A stretch of DNA of 44,252 nucleotides from Planctomycetaceae bacterium. GTDB taxonomy: Bacteria; Planctomycetota; Planctomycetia; Planctomycetales; Planctomycetaceae. Position numbers and translations under genes: made by a program. The stretch is from assembly GCA_016795145.1 (NCBI GenBank), contig JAEUII010000085.1, forward strand, positions 1 to 44,252, in the 5' to 3' direction. Shown here piece by piece: positions 33,441 through 41,898 of the stretch (within the stretch, counting starts at the first letter, position 1; each line of letters opens with the position of its first letter). Below the pieces are notes generated by a model, which made no database searches, was not told the origin of the DNA, and was given only the letters and a program-made list of their open reading frames with translations.

Positions 33441-34165
33441 TTCCCGCTTTCTCCCAACTGTTGCTTGTCTTCATCAGCGGCGTGCTTGGATCTGCTCACT
33501 GCATCGGAATGTGCGGCGGCATCGCAGCCACGATGAGCCTCGGAGCGGGCCGCCTGAGATCTGCGGTCTTTCGTCAGCTTGCATGGAGCAGCGGTCGAAT
33601 CGTCACCTACTGCTTCCTGGGAGTTCTCATCTCCGCCGTCGGCGCGAAGCTGCTGAAGGCTCAGGGACAAACGGTCTGGCTGCAGTCGCTGTTTGCAATC
33701 GTGGCCGGGATCCTGCTGATGCTTCAGGGATTGCACGCTGCGGGATGGATTTCCTTTCGAATTCGACGCAAAGCCACAGCTCCATGCCTGACACGTTCGG
33801 TCTTCGCACAGTTCTTTTCCGGCGGATCCGCCACAGGAGCATTCGTCGCTGGGCTGCTGACGGGATTTCTGCCGTGCGGACTGGTGTATAGCTTCCTCGC
33901 TCTCGCCGCCAGCTCCGGCCATGTGGCTCATGGCGTACTAATCATGCTCGCCTTCGGGCTCGGCACAATTCCTGTGATGGTGCTCACCGGAGCAGGGCTC
34001 TCGCTGGCAACGATGAACGTGCGACGCAAACTCATCCAGCTGGCCGCCGTCAGTGTTCTGGTCACCGGCCTGATGACCACCGCTCGTGGCATCACGTTCG
34101 CCGTCAATAACCAAACCAAGCCCGCAGCCGCTGCCTGCCCGCTCTGCACCACCGACTCGCACTGA
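33437..34165 (+). CDS. Sulfite exporter TauE/SafE-like (SafE_2) membrane protein
   Basis: 242 residues; its ATG overlaps the ATPase stop (ATGA). About six membrane segments are visible. The opening motif GSAHCIGMCGGIAATMSL is the hallmark of the SafE_2 family that accompanies cbb3 copper-assembly genes; a second similar Cys-Gly turn is FLPCGLVYSFLAL. The C-terminus has CPLCTTDSH, a possible extra metal site. It closes the operon. Function is probably copper or thiol transport in oxidase assembly. Confidence 0.88.
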   Translation: MIPAFSQLLLVFISGVLGSAHCIGMCGGIAATMSLGAGRLRSAVFRQLAWSSGRIVTYCFLGVLISAVGAKLLKAQGQTVWLQSLFAIVAGILLMLQGLHAAGWISFRIRRKATAPCLTRSVFAQFFSGGSATGAFVAGLLTGFLPCGLVYSFLALAASSGHVAHGVLIMLAFGLGTIPVMVLTGAGLSLATMNVRRKLIQLAAVSVLVTGLMTTARGITFAVNNQTKPAAAACPLCTTDSH

Positions 34166-34478
34166 CGGTCACAGTAGGTCCTTTCTGCCGGAAAGGACTT
34201 TCGCCGCCAGGCGAACGCCTGTCTCGCTGGCACACCTTTTCTCGCGTTCTCGCGATCTCCTAACTAAGGCAGCATCGCGATCCTCGCCCACGTTTGCCTG
34301 CACACCAGTTTCCGCCTCTTTCGGGCGCTGGTTGCGGCGGGGCCGCAAAGTGCCGCTCGGCAAGCGGCACCTACCAAACCGCGCGGACGCTTGACCGTTT
34401 CAATGAAGCTGCGAAGCTGCGTAGCCTCTGCCCCTGAATCACGGTCCCACCAAACTCGTACTCATCGAGGATTGTTCC
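34166..34478. other. Intergenic region after the cbb3-like operon
   Basis: 313 bases. It carries the hairpin repeat at 34173-34205 and a second perfect stem GTGCCGCT-CGGCA-AGCGGCAC at 34350-34370. Either may act as the operon's termination or processing site, although T-runs are weak. Confidence 0.5.
34173..34205 (+). repeat. Dispersed 33-bp hairpin repeat, copy 2
   Basis: Contains GTCCTTTC-TGCCG-GAAAGGAC, a perfect 8-bp stem, and is the reverse complement of 7188-7220 with one mismatch. It lies 8 bases after the end of the SafE-like gene. Confidence 0.78.
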
Positions 34479-37400
34479 ATGTCACGCCTGCTTCGCTGCC
34501 TGCTGCTCATCTTTGGCATGCTCTCCGCCATGGGTGCTCATGAGGTGTTCGGTCAGGAATTGCTCAAACTGGAAAAGGGCGACCACATCGCCATCATCGG
34601 CAACACGCTGGCCGATCGTCTCCAGCATTTCGGGCATCTCGAAGCGACGCTTCATTACCGATTTCCCGAACACAATCTTGTCGTCCGTGACCTTGGCTTC
34701 AGTGGCGACACTCTGACTGAACGTCCACGTTCAGACAATTTCGGTTCGCCGGATGAGTGGCTTGCAAAGGTCAAGGCCGATGTGATTTTCGCGTTCTTTG
34801 GTTACAACGAATCGTATGCAGGCGAAGCCGGGCTGCCCGCGTTTCGAAAGCAGCTGGAAGCCTTCATCGATCATACTCTCAGCCAGAAGTACAACGGAAA
34901 GTCGGCTCCGCGACTTGTGATTTGTTCGCCGATTGCTTTTGAAGACCTGAAGTGGCCTCATCTACCAGATGGAAAAGCCCAGAACGAAAATCTGGCGATG
35001 TACGCCATGGCAATGAAGGCCGTCTCGAGTGAGAAGAAGGTGCTGTTCGTTGATCTTTACGAAGCGTCAAAGAAGACACAGTCCATCACCAGCATGGATC
35101 TGAACGTCTTCCGCCATCAGGAAGGCCAGAAGGTCGACCGCTTTGGGTTTGAGTACGGTGACAAGCTCAAGGACGGCCAGATCATCATTCCGACACAGAC
35201 GATTAACGGTGTGCATGTGACCGAGTTCGGCAGCAGCATGGTGGCCATCACGATCGACGGACGAATTCTAACCGGCGGCAGCGCGGAGCAACCGCAGCAA
35301 CTGAAGCTGGACGCCATTCGCAAGGCCGTTCTCGCCAAGAACCATCTCTGGCACAACGTCTACCGAGCCACCGATGGCTACAGCGTATTCGGTGGGCGAT
35401 CTGGCCTGCAGTTCGTCGACGGCCAGACGAACTTTGATGTGATGCAGCGAGAGCTGGAAATCCTGACAGCGATGACTGCCAATCGCGATGCAGTGATCTG
35501 GGGTGCGGCTCAGGGGAAGAAAGTTGAAGCCGACGACAGCAACGTTCCGAAGCCGCTGGACGTGAAAACGAACAAGCCGGGTGCTCTCGAAGATGGCCGT
35601 CATAGGTTCCTCGGTGGCAAAGAAGCGATCGAGAAAATGACGGTTCACTCGGGCATGAAGGTGAACCTGTTTGCATCCGAAGAAATGTTCTCCGACCTCG
35701 TCAACCCCGTTCAAAGCGCGGTGGATGCGGATGGACGGCTGTGGGTCGCGGCGTGGCCGACGTATCCTCACTGGAATCCGCTCGAAGCGATGAACGACAA
35801 GCTGCTGATTTTCCCGGACGACGATGAAGATGGCGTCGCAGATCGATGCATCACATTCGCTGACGGTCTGCACAACCCGACAGGCTTTGAGTTCTGGAAT
35901 GGCGGTGTTCTGGTCGCGATGGCTCCCGATATCTTCTTCCTGAAAGATATGGACGGCGACGATCGAGCAGACGTGAAGGAACGTATCTTCCACGGTCTCG
36001 ATTCCGCGGATACTCATCACACGGCGAATGCGTTCGTAATGAGCCCTGGCGGGAAGTTCTATTTTTCTCGCGGCATCTTCCACGCGGAGAACTTTGAAAC
36101 TCCGTGGGGCCCGACGAAGCGATTTGGCACGGGCGGCACAGGAGTTTACGAATGGGATCCAGTCACGTTTGACATCAACTTCCACTTCCCAATCGGCCCG
36201 AATCCTCACGGCGATGTGTTCGACCAGTGGGGCAATCAGTTCGCGACTGACGGCACAGGTGGCACCGGTAACTACATCGGCATGCCTGGTCATGGTGCTC
36301 CCGGGCAGCTGTATGAAAAGCGAGTCCGCCCGGTGCCGGCGATTCAGATTCTCGACAGCCAGCACTTCCCGGAGGAGAACCGAGGCAATCTGTTGATCGC
36401 CAACGTGATCGGCTTCCAGGGAGTGACTCAGTACAAGTTTGAAAAGCAAGGAGCCGGCTTCTTTGCGAAGGAAGTGGAGCCGATTCTGTATTCATCGGAT
36501 GTGAATTTCCGTCCAAGCGACATGGAGATCGGCGGCGACGGTGCGTTGTATGTGCTCGACTGGCAGAACCCCATCATCGGCCACATGCAGCACAATCTTC
36601 GCGACCCGAGCCGCGACCATCTTCACGGACGTATTTATCGAGTGACCGCGGAAGGCCGGAAGACTCAGCCTGTCGCTAAGCTGGATAAGGCCACAACAGC
36701 CGAAGTCGTCGCAACACTAGGCTCACCGACCCTCGCCGAACGCTACCGCGCACGGTTGGAACTGACGAGTCGAAATCCCGATGAAGTCGTCGCGGCGGTT
36801 AACGAATGGGTGAAACAGTTTGATGCGAACAATCCAGAACATGCTCGCCACTTTGTCGAAGCACTGTGGACAGGTGTTCGCAATCAGTCGACGGACATCA
36901 ATCCGAGTGTCCAGGAAGCTGTGCTTCGAAGCTCTGTTCCGGATGCTCGAGCCGCTGGTGTTCGTGCGTTGCGGGAGTCTATTCGCGGTACGACGCTGCG
37001 CAGCGTTCGTGGTGATGAAGCGTTTACGAGAAACGCGATTCAGCTGGTCTTCGGTGGAGTTGACAAGTGGCTTTTGCAATTTGCCTCTGACCCGTCTCCA
37101 CAGGTTCGAGCTGAAGCAGTTGTCGCGGCGACTTACATGTACCCGAAGGGCTCACAGGCAGCCGAGATCATCTTCGCCGCCATGCAAACCGAGCAGGATC
37201 CTCAGCTCACTTACGTCATCAACGAAGCGCGAGGCATCATCAATCTGGATGCGGCGATTCGAGACACGCTGGCTCGCGGAGAAAAGCTGTCGCCGAATGC
37301 CGAGGCTTATGCTCTCTCCAACTCCAGCGTGGAAGATCTGCTGAAGATGGAAAAGACGGAGGGCGTCTATCGTGCCATCCTGACCCGTGAAAATGTCCCA

Positions 37401-39575
37401 GTGGAAACACTGCAGGAATCTCTGAGCGGACTGGCAAAGCTCCGCAAGGTGGCGGAGATTGAAGAACTGTTTTCGCTGATTGAAGAGCTGAATGCAAAGG
37501 CCAGCGTCAATGTTCTCAACAGCCTCAGCCGACTGCTGGCGAGCCAGCCAGCGGAACAACTGGTCAAGGTTCGCGATCGGATTTCCAAACTGGCGACTAC
37601 GGCGAAGTCCGCGGAAACTCGGCGAGTCGCGATTGCAGCCTGGATCAGTGCGGATGGAAACGGCGACGCTGTGTTCTCTGCCATCGATCAGAAGCAGCTG
37701 AAACTGGAAGAAGCTCTCCGATCGGTCTCTCTGGTGTCTTCACCAAAGGCAAAGGATGCTCTGTTCGATCGCCTTGCGAAGCTGATTCCAACGCTCGAAG
37801 GTTCCAAAGGATCATCGTCGCTGACGAAACCGGGGCTTCGAGTCGACTTCTATGCCCCAAGCCCAAACAACGTGGCTCGCGAAACTCTGATGGCGATGAC
37901 TCCGTCTGCCACCGGCGTGGCCAGCACGATCGTGATGGATCAGCCAATCCTGAAGACTCGCGATGCCTTCGCGTTGATGTTCACGGGGCATATCCTGATC
38001 GAGAAACCTGGACAGTACACGTTCTTCATCGCTTCCGACGACGGTTCCCGTTTCTATCTCGATGGGGAACTTCTCATCGACAACGATGGCCTGCACGGCA
38101 TGGTCGAGAAGCGGGCTCGCGTACAATTGACTGCGGGACTTCACCCGATCGTCGCAACGTACTTCGACAACGGCGGCGGTGACGGTCTCAGCATGTCATG
38201 GGCCGGACCAGGAATTAAGAAACAGGAAATCCCGGCAAGCGTGCTTGTCTCCGCGGCAGAACAGACGATTCAGGACGTTGCGATCGCCGCAATGATGGAC
38301 GTGCCCGGACATGAAGCTGGCAAGACGGCGGTGCTCTCCGGTCTGCTGAAAGAACGAGCCTCCGTCGATACAGCTCTGATGGCGGTTCTGCAGGTTCCGT
38401 CAGACAAGTGGCCGCAGGAGCAACTAGGTACTCTGGCGGAAGCCGCGGTCTCGTATCTCGCGAGCCGCGAACCAAAAGATCGCAACTCCGAACAGGCTCA
38501 GCGAGCACTCGACCTGGCCTCACTGGTCAGCATGAGACTCGATGATGCCGGTCGGGCTCGGTTTGAGAAGCGTCTTTCTGAAGTCGTTGTTCCGCTCATC
38601 CCACTGGGCACCGTGCGAGAACGCATGATCTATGACAAAGAAACGATCGCCGTTCAGGCCGGTCGCCCGGTCATGTTCCGTCTGACCAATACGGACAACA
38701 TGCCTCACAACTTTGCGGTTGTTCTTCCTGGCACAATGGCGGAGGTCGGTGAGCTTGCGGAAGCCACCGGTCGAGATCAGGACGCTGCGGCTCGGAACTT
38801 CATCCCGAAGAGCGACAAGATTCTGGTCGCGAGCAGCCTGGTCCAGCCGGAGAAGACAGATTCGATCTTCTTTGAAGTTCCCAAAGAACCCGGAATCTAC
38901 CCGTATGTCTGCACCTATCCCGGCCACTGGCGTCGCATGTACGGTGCGCTGTATGTCGTCGCAGACCTGAAGGCGTACGAGGCCGATTCTGCCGCGTACC
39001 TCGCAGCGAACAAGCTTGAGATGAAGGACGACCTGCTGAAGTATCTCGGCCGCAACACCGACTGGCAGCTGGACGATCTGAAAGGCGATGTCATGCACTT
39101 GGCGCATCGAGCCAACAACTTCGCCGTCGGACAGCAGCTCTTCAAAGCCGCAGCCTGCGTGGGATGCCATAAGCTCAACGGGCAGGGCAACAATGTCGGC
39201 CCGGATCTCACCAAGCTGCCTCCGGAATATTCGAAAGTCGATGTGCTCGAACACATCCTGAACCCGTCGAAGAAGATCGACAAGAAGTACCAGTCGAATG
39301 TCATCGAACTGACATCCGGCAAAGTCGTCACGGGACTGATCGTCGAAGAGAGCGACACCGAAGTGAAGCTGATCGACAATCCGTCAGCCCCTGACAAGGT
39401 CACCACCCTGGCCAAAACCGAAATCGCCGAACGCACCCCCAGCGACGTCAGCATCATGCCCAAAGGCGTGCTGAACAAACTGACTCGCGAAGAGATCTTC
39501 GACCTCCTCGCCTTCGTCCTCGGAGGGGGTGATAAGGACAACGCGTTGTTCAAGGAGCATCAGCACGCTCAGTGA
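34479..39575 (+). CDS. Giant multidomain redox protein (PVC-type heme-binding dehydrogenase-like)
   Basis: 1698 residues with a signal peptide (MSRLLRCLLLIFGMLSAMGA). Domains in order: SGNH/GDSL-hydrolase-like (~28-300, but GDS is IGNTLADR, so the nucleophile Ser is absent; NGVHVTEFG later); a membrane-bound dehydrogenase-type beta-propeller (~389-720); HEAT-like helices (~730-1110); PA14 (~1119-1254); more helices; a cupredoxin (~1380-1500, ligands His1409, Cys1478, His1483, Met1487); and a monoheme cytochrome c (CVGCH at 1560-1564) with the PVC-type tail. Such proteins are expanded in Planctomycetes and thought to oxidise sugars or alcohols in the periplasm. Here copper and heme centres could pass electrons within one chain. 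Confidence 0.9.
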   Translation: MSRLLRCLLLIFGMLSAMGAHEVFGQELLKLEKGDHIAIIGNTLADRLQHFGHLEATLHYRFPEHNLVVRDLGFSGDTLTERPRSDNFGSPDEWLAKVKADVIFAFFGYNESYAGEAGLPAFRKQLEAFIDHTLSQKYNGKSAPRLVICSPIAFEDLKWPHLPDGKAQNENLAMYAMAMKAVSSEKKVLFVDLYEASKKTQSITSMDLNVFRHQEGQKVDRFGFEYGDKLKDGQIIIPTQTINGVHVTEFGSSMVAITIDGRILTGGSAEQPQQLKLDAIRKAVLAKNHLWHNVYRATDGYSVFGGRSGLQFVDGQTNFDVMQRELEILTAMTANRDAVIWGAAQGKKVEADDSNVPKPLDVKTNKPGALEDGRHRFLGGKEAIEKMTVHSGMKVNLFASEEMFSDLVNPVQSAVDADGRLWVAAWPTYPHWNPLEAMNDKLLIFPDDDEDGVADRCITFADGLHNPTGFEFWNGGVLVAMAPDIFFLKDMDGDDRADVKERIFHGLDSADTHHTANAFVMSPGGKFYFSRGIFHAENFETPWGPTKRFGTGGTGVYEWDPVTFDINFHFPIGPNPHGDVFDQWGNQFATDGTGGTGNYIGMPGHGAPGQLYEKRVRPVPAIQILDSQHFPEENRGNLLIANVIGFQGVTQYKFEKQGAGFFAKEVEPILYSSDVNFRPSDMEIGGDGALYVLDWQNPIIGHMQHNLRDPSRDHLHGRIYRVTAEGRKTQPVAKLDKATTAEVVATLGSPTLAERYRARLELTSRNPDEVVAAVNEWVKQFDANNPEHARHFVEALWTGVRNQSTDINPSVQEAVLRSSVPDARAAGVRALRESIRGTTLRSVRGDEAFTRNAIQLVFGGVDKWLLQFASDPSPQVRAEAVVAATYMYPKGSQAAEIIFAAMQTEQDPQLTYVINEARGIINLDAAIRDTLARGEKLSPNAEAYALSNSSVEDLLKMEKTEGVYRAILTRENVPVETLQESLSGLAKLRKVAEIEELFSLIEELNAKASVNVLNSLSRLLASQPAEQLVKVRDRISKLATTAKSAETRRVAIAAWISADGNGDAVFSAIDQKQLKLEEALRSVSLVSSPKAKDALFDRLAKLIPTLEGSKGSSSLTKPGLRVDFYAPSPNNVARETLMAMTPSATGVASTIVMDQPILKTRDAFALMFTGHILIEKPGQYTFFIASDDGSRFYLDGELLIDNDGLHGMVEKRARVQLTAGLHPIVATYFDNGGGDGLSMSWAGPGIKKQEIPASVLVSAAEQTIQDVAIAAMMDVPGHEAGKTAVLSGLLKERASVDTALMAVLQVPSDKWPQEQLGTLAEAAVSYLASREPKDRNSEQAQRALDLASLVSMRLDDAGRARFEKRLSEVVVPLIPLGTVRERMIYDKETIAVQAGRPVMFRLTNTDNMPHNFAVVLPGTMAEVGELAEATGRDQDAAARNFIPKSDKILVASSLVQPEKTDSIFFEVPKEPGIYPYVCTYPGHWRRMYGALYVVADLKAYEADSAAYLAANKLEMKDDLLKYLGRNTDWQLDDLKGDVMHLAHRANNFAVGQQLFKAAACVGCHKLNGQGNNVGPDLTKLPPEYSKVDVLEHILNPSKKIDKKYQSNVIELTSGKVVTGLIVEESDTEVKLIDNPSAPDKVTTLAKTEIAERTPSDVSIMPKGVLNKLTREEIFDLLAFVLGGGDKDNALFKEHQHAQ

Positions 39576-39939
39576 TGCAGAGAATGTTGTGACTGAACAC
39601 TGTTAGACGCGAACGCGACACACACCAGGGCAGCACGTCCGAAGGGCGTGTGCGGCGTGTGCGGTGTGTGCCGAAGGCACCGCAAGCCGCTGGGTTCAAG
39701 TCAACCGAGCATCTTTGAGCCTCTTTCAGCTGCGTCGCAGCGACAGCATGGAGCCGTGGGTGGTAACCCACGGTGATGGCACCAGCAAACAGGGCAGAGC
39801 CGTGAAACGGCGAAAGCACGCTTTGGCTGGAATTCGCGCGGCGTAGCGGAAATACTGGTACCCCTCCCTGCGTTCGATCCTGAATTCATCACCCGCGGCT
39901 AGCGCCTTGCGGCTCACTCGGATTGCTCCGCCGTGATTC
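39576..39939. other. Intergenic region with palindromic repeat
   Basis: 364 bases, no gene. It includes an alternating GTGTGCGGCGTGTGCGGTGTG stretch (39647-39667 approx.) and repeat copy A at 39730-39793. Confidence 0.5.
39730..39793 (+). repeat. CCGTGGGT hairpin repeat, copy A
   Basis: Starts CTGCGTCGCAGCGACAGCAT, contains the hairpin CCGTGGGT-GGTA-ACCCACGG and ends GGCACCAGCAAACAG. Related to 41514-41573 in the same orientation; the pair brackets the toxin-antitoxin cluster. Confidence 0.7.
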
Positions 39940-40186
39940 TCATGTTACCTCCCGTTTCCGGCCATTTTCATACCTCGAAACGAGCTGATACGGGTGACTC
40001 AAGTCGTCGTTGTTGAAGACGATGACGTGTGGCAGCCTTTGAATCGCTCGCTGGAGATTGGCTTGAGTGCGAGAAAATCGAGAACGGAGCTTGTCGTCCG
40101 GGACATCATGGCCGCCCTGACAGACGCGCATGGCGACCCGCCTGCATGACTCCTCTGCGCTTCCTATCGAAATGAAGAGAACGGCA
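39940..40186 (-). pseudogene. C-terminal remnant of a zeta-toxin-like P-loop kinase
   Basis: The minus frame after the antitoxin stop encodes about 80 residues matching the C-terminal part of zeta-type/AAA kinases: LFISIGSAEESCRRVAMRVC, then QGGHDVPDDKLRSRFSRTQA and NLQRAIQRLPHVIVFNNDDL. The N-terminal half with the Walker A loop (GPNGSGKS-type) is missing; the similarity begins only a few bases after the antitoxin stop at 40190. There is no start codon of its own in front of it. A deletion from near the toxin start into its middle explains the structure. The remnant cannot be an active kinase. Confidence 0.75.
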
Positions 40187-40189
40187 GTC

Positions 40190-40567
40190 TCACCGCGGAT
40201 CCTCGACCGCGACAAAGTCCCGTCCAACAAATCGACCGATTGTTTCACTGCCGTCCTCTTCGATGCGGCACATCAGTACCGGATGGCCAACGACCGGTTT
40301 GAAGTGCGGATACGGCCGCTTGTTCAGGACCGCTTCCAGACGCTTGCGTCCTCGAGCGGTTTCCACGTCCGCCAAAAGCTCCGAGAGTGGCCGTTCTCCC
40401 ACAGACATCTGCAGCGCCAACGCTCGGTCGCCACGAAGCAGTGGTTCGATCGACTTTCCAAGCCCCGCCCAGAACTCAATTTGTCCCGCAATGCTGCGCT
40501 GCGAAAACGGCACGACAGCCCGAGCATCATTGACCAAGTCGTCCGAGAGTTTGACCGGTTGTCCCAT
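40190..40567 (-). CDS. ParD-like antitoxin
   Basis: 125 residues from the ATG at 40567, with GGAGG 9 bases upstream; an in-frame ATG at 40588 lies in the operator and is less likely. The N-terminus MGQPVKLSDDLVNDARAVVP followed by FSQRSIAGQIEFWAGLGKSI matches ParD-like antitoxins with a ribbon-helix-helix type DNA-binding part. The C-terminal ~50 residues (PYPHFKPVVGHPVLMCRIEE, then GRFVGRDFVAVEDP) would hold the toxin. Normally it precedes a zeta-like kinase; here only that kinase's tail remains, so it is an orphan antitoxin. Confidence 0.82.
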   Translation of the reverse strand: MGQPVKLSDDLVNDARAVVPFSQRSIAGQIEFWAGLGKSIEPLLRGDRALALQMSVGERPLSELLADVETARGRKRLEAVLNKRPYPHFKPVVGHPVLMCRIEEDGSETIGRFVGRDFVAVEDPR

Positions 40568-40587
40568 CGCAAGGCCCTCCGACAGCA

Positions 40588-40606
40588 TGGTAGCATTTTG
40601 CTACCA
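40588..40606. promoter_or_regulatory. Operator palindrome of the ParD-like antitoxin gene
   Basis: TGGTAGCA-TTT-TGCTACCA is a perfect 8-bp inverted repeat 20 bases upstream of the antitoxin ATG. Position and symmetry fit autorepression by a dimeric antitoxin. Confidence 0.75.
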
Positions 40607-40706
40607 ACAACCCAGTACAAAGTGACTCGCGTTGCTTGTTTAAGCTTACGAACAGAACTCCAAACGGACGTGAATTCTCGAGTTTCCTTCGGCCTGTTTC
40701 GAATCA

Positions 40707-41129
40707 CTACGCCTCAAACGAATGCGCTGCCAAAAACTCAGCAGGGGTCAGAACCGGACAACTGCCAGTGCCAGGAAAATGACTCACGTTTCGACTGACA
40801 AGGCAATCCGCTCCGACTTGCTTCGCGCTGATGTATTGGACCGCATCTTCGAAGTCACTGAATCGCGAGGCAATCGCCTGATCGATGATATCGCCGTCAC
40901 AGGCCACCGGTGTGAATGAATCACGAATCAGCGTGAGTGCTCTTCTCGCCGTCTTCAGGTCTGTCAGACGTCGCACGATGTAGAACGTATTCGTGAAGGT
41001 CAGAGCTGACACCAGCCCAGTGATCGTCCGCTTTTCCGAAAGTGTCCACATTGCAGCGGAGTCTTCATAAAACGGATGGCGATTCGCCAACACGTCGATC
41101 AGTATGTTTGTGTCGAAAAAGACCTTCAT
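40707..41129 (-). CDS. PIN-domain toxin (VapC-like RNase)
   Basis: 140 residues, PIN_3-like. The first catalytic Asp is in MKVFFDTNILIDVLANRHPF (Asp6); later acidic residues lie in SDFEDAVQYISAKQVGADCL. The motif at the usual final Asp reads SRNVSHF, and the end VLTPAEFLAAH is typical. PIN toxins cleave tRNA, rRNA or mRNA, held off by the cognate antitoxin. The antitoxin gene ends 2 bases upstream in the same orientation. The frame is intact, so this pair may be functional. Confidence 0.9.
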   Translation of the reverse strand: MKVFFDTNILIDVLANRHPFYEDSAAMWTLSEKRTITGLVSALTFTNTFYIVRRLTDLKTARRALTLIRDSFTPVACDGDIIDQAIASRFSDFEDAVQYISAKQVGADCLVSRNVSHFPGTGSCPVLTPAEFLAAHSFEA

Positions 41130-41131
41130 GT

Positions 41132-41377
41132 TCAGAGCCCGTACTTTTCAAGCAGGGCCTCTTCGAGCACATCACGATCAGACTTGCCTTCAGGCACTTG
41201 AATAAGCCCAGTGGCTTTCTTTGCTGCAGCACCAATGCGAGGCCGCTTGCGGTCGCGCTGCGACAGTAACCGGACAATCCTGGAGAACATCGCCGAAACA
41301 CTTGTCCCCTGGAGTTCTGCAAGTCGATGGGCTTCTGCAATCACATCCGGCTCGGCACTCAGAGTCAACTTTTTCAT
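41132..41377 (-). CDS. Antitoxin of the VapC-like toxin (DUF6364-like)
   Basis: 81 residues from the ATG at 41377 (MKKLTLSAEPDVIAEAHRLA), with AGGAG 8 bases upstream; an in-frame ATG at 41395 has no such site. The N-terminal helix-rich part (LQGTSVSAMFSRIVRLL) is a ribbon-helix-helix-like DNA-binding region of the DUF6364 type; the C-terminus (GKSDRDVLEEALLEKYGL) should bind the toxin. The toxin gene starts 2 bases after its stop. Confidence 0.85.
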   Translation of the reverse strand: MKKLTLSAEPDVIAEAHRLAELQGTSVSAMFSRIVRLLSQRDRKRPRIGAAAKKATGLIQVPEGKSDRDVLEEALLEKYGL

Positions 41378-41898
41378 GAGAATCGCTCCTTGCACGTATC
41401 AATCTCTAAAAACAATACGTGCAATTTCTGCATTCTTCAAGAGCAAAACCAACTTCCGCTGCGGGTTCGTGCCTGCTCGGTGGTTTGAGTGCTTGCAAAG
41501 ACTCTGCTTTGAACTGCGTCGCGGCGTCATCATGCAGCCGTGGATGAAACCCACGGACACGGCGCCAAACAGAAAACCAAAGTCGCAAAACAGCGGCAGA
41601 GTCGCCACTGGTACTTTACCGGCGGCGATTAGCTTGAGTTTCGCAACCTGAATCGCAGTCAAAGAAAAAACACGTCTCCGAAATACCCCCTCGCTGACGC
41701 CACGGGGTGGGATGTGTCAAATCACTGACTGTTGATGTGGAACGGGCAGTTTCACGAACGATAGGACAATTTCCCCAACCTGCTACATTGCTGCGAAACT
41801 CAAAGACAAAACCTCACGCCCCGCGTCTCGGCTTGATGCTGTAGTGAACTTTCTGAATCGGCCGTGTCGTGTTGATCTTCATAACAAGGTAGTCATCC
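41378..41898. other. Intergenic region with repeat copy B
   Basis: 521 bases. It includes the VapBC promoter side, the repeat copy at 41514-41573 and a weakly structured remainder. A minus-strand frame across the repeat (41399-41662) is a translation of repeat DNA. Confidence 0.5.
41514..41573 (+). repeat. CCGTGGAT hairpin repeat, copy B
   Basis: Starts CTGCGTCGCGGCGTCATCAT, contains CCGTGG-ATGAAAC-CCACGG and ends GGCGCCAAACAG. Same family and orientation as 39730-39793. Confidence 0.7.

Noticed and set aside
41399..41662. 87-codon minus-strand frame next to the VapBC-like genes
   Set aside because: It runs through repeat copy B and part of the TA promoter; its sequence is explained by the repeat.
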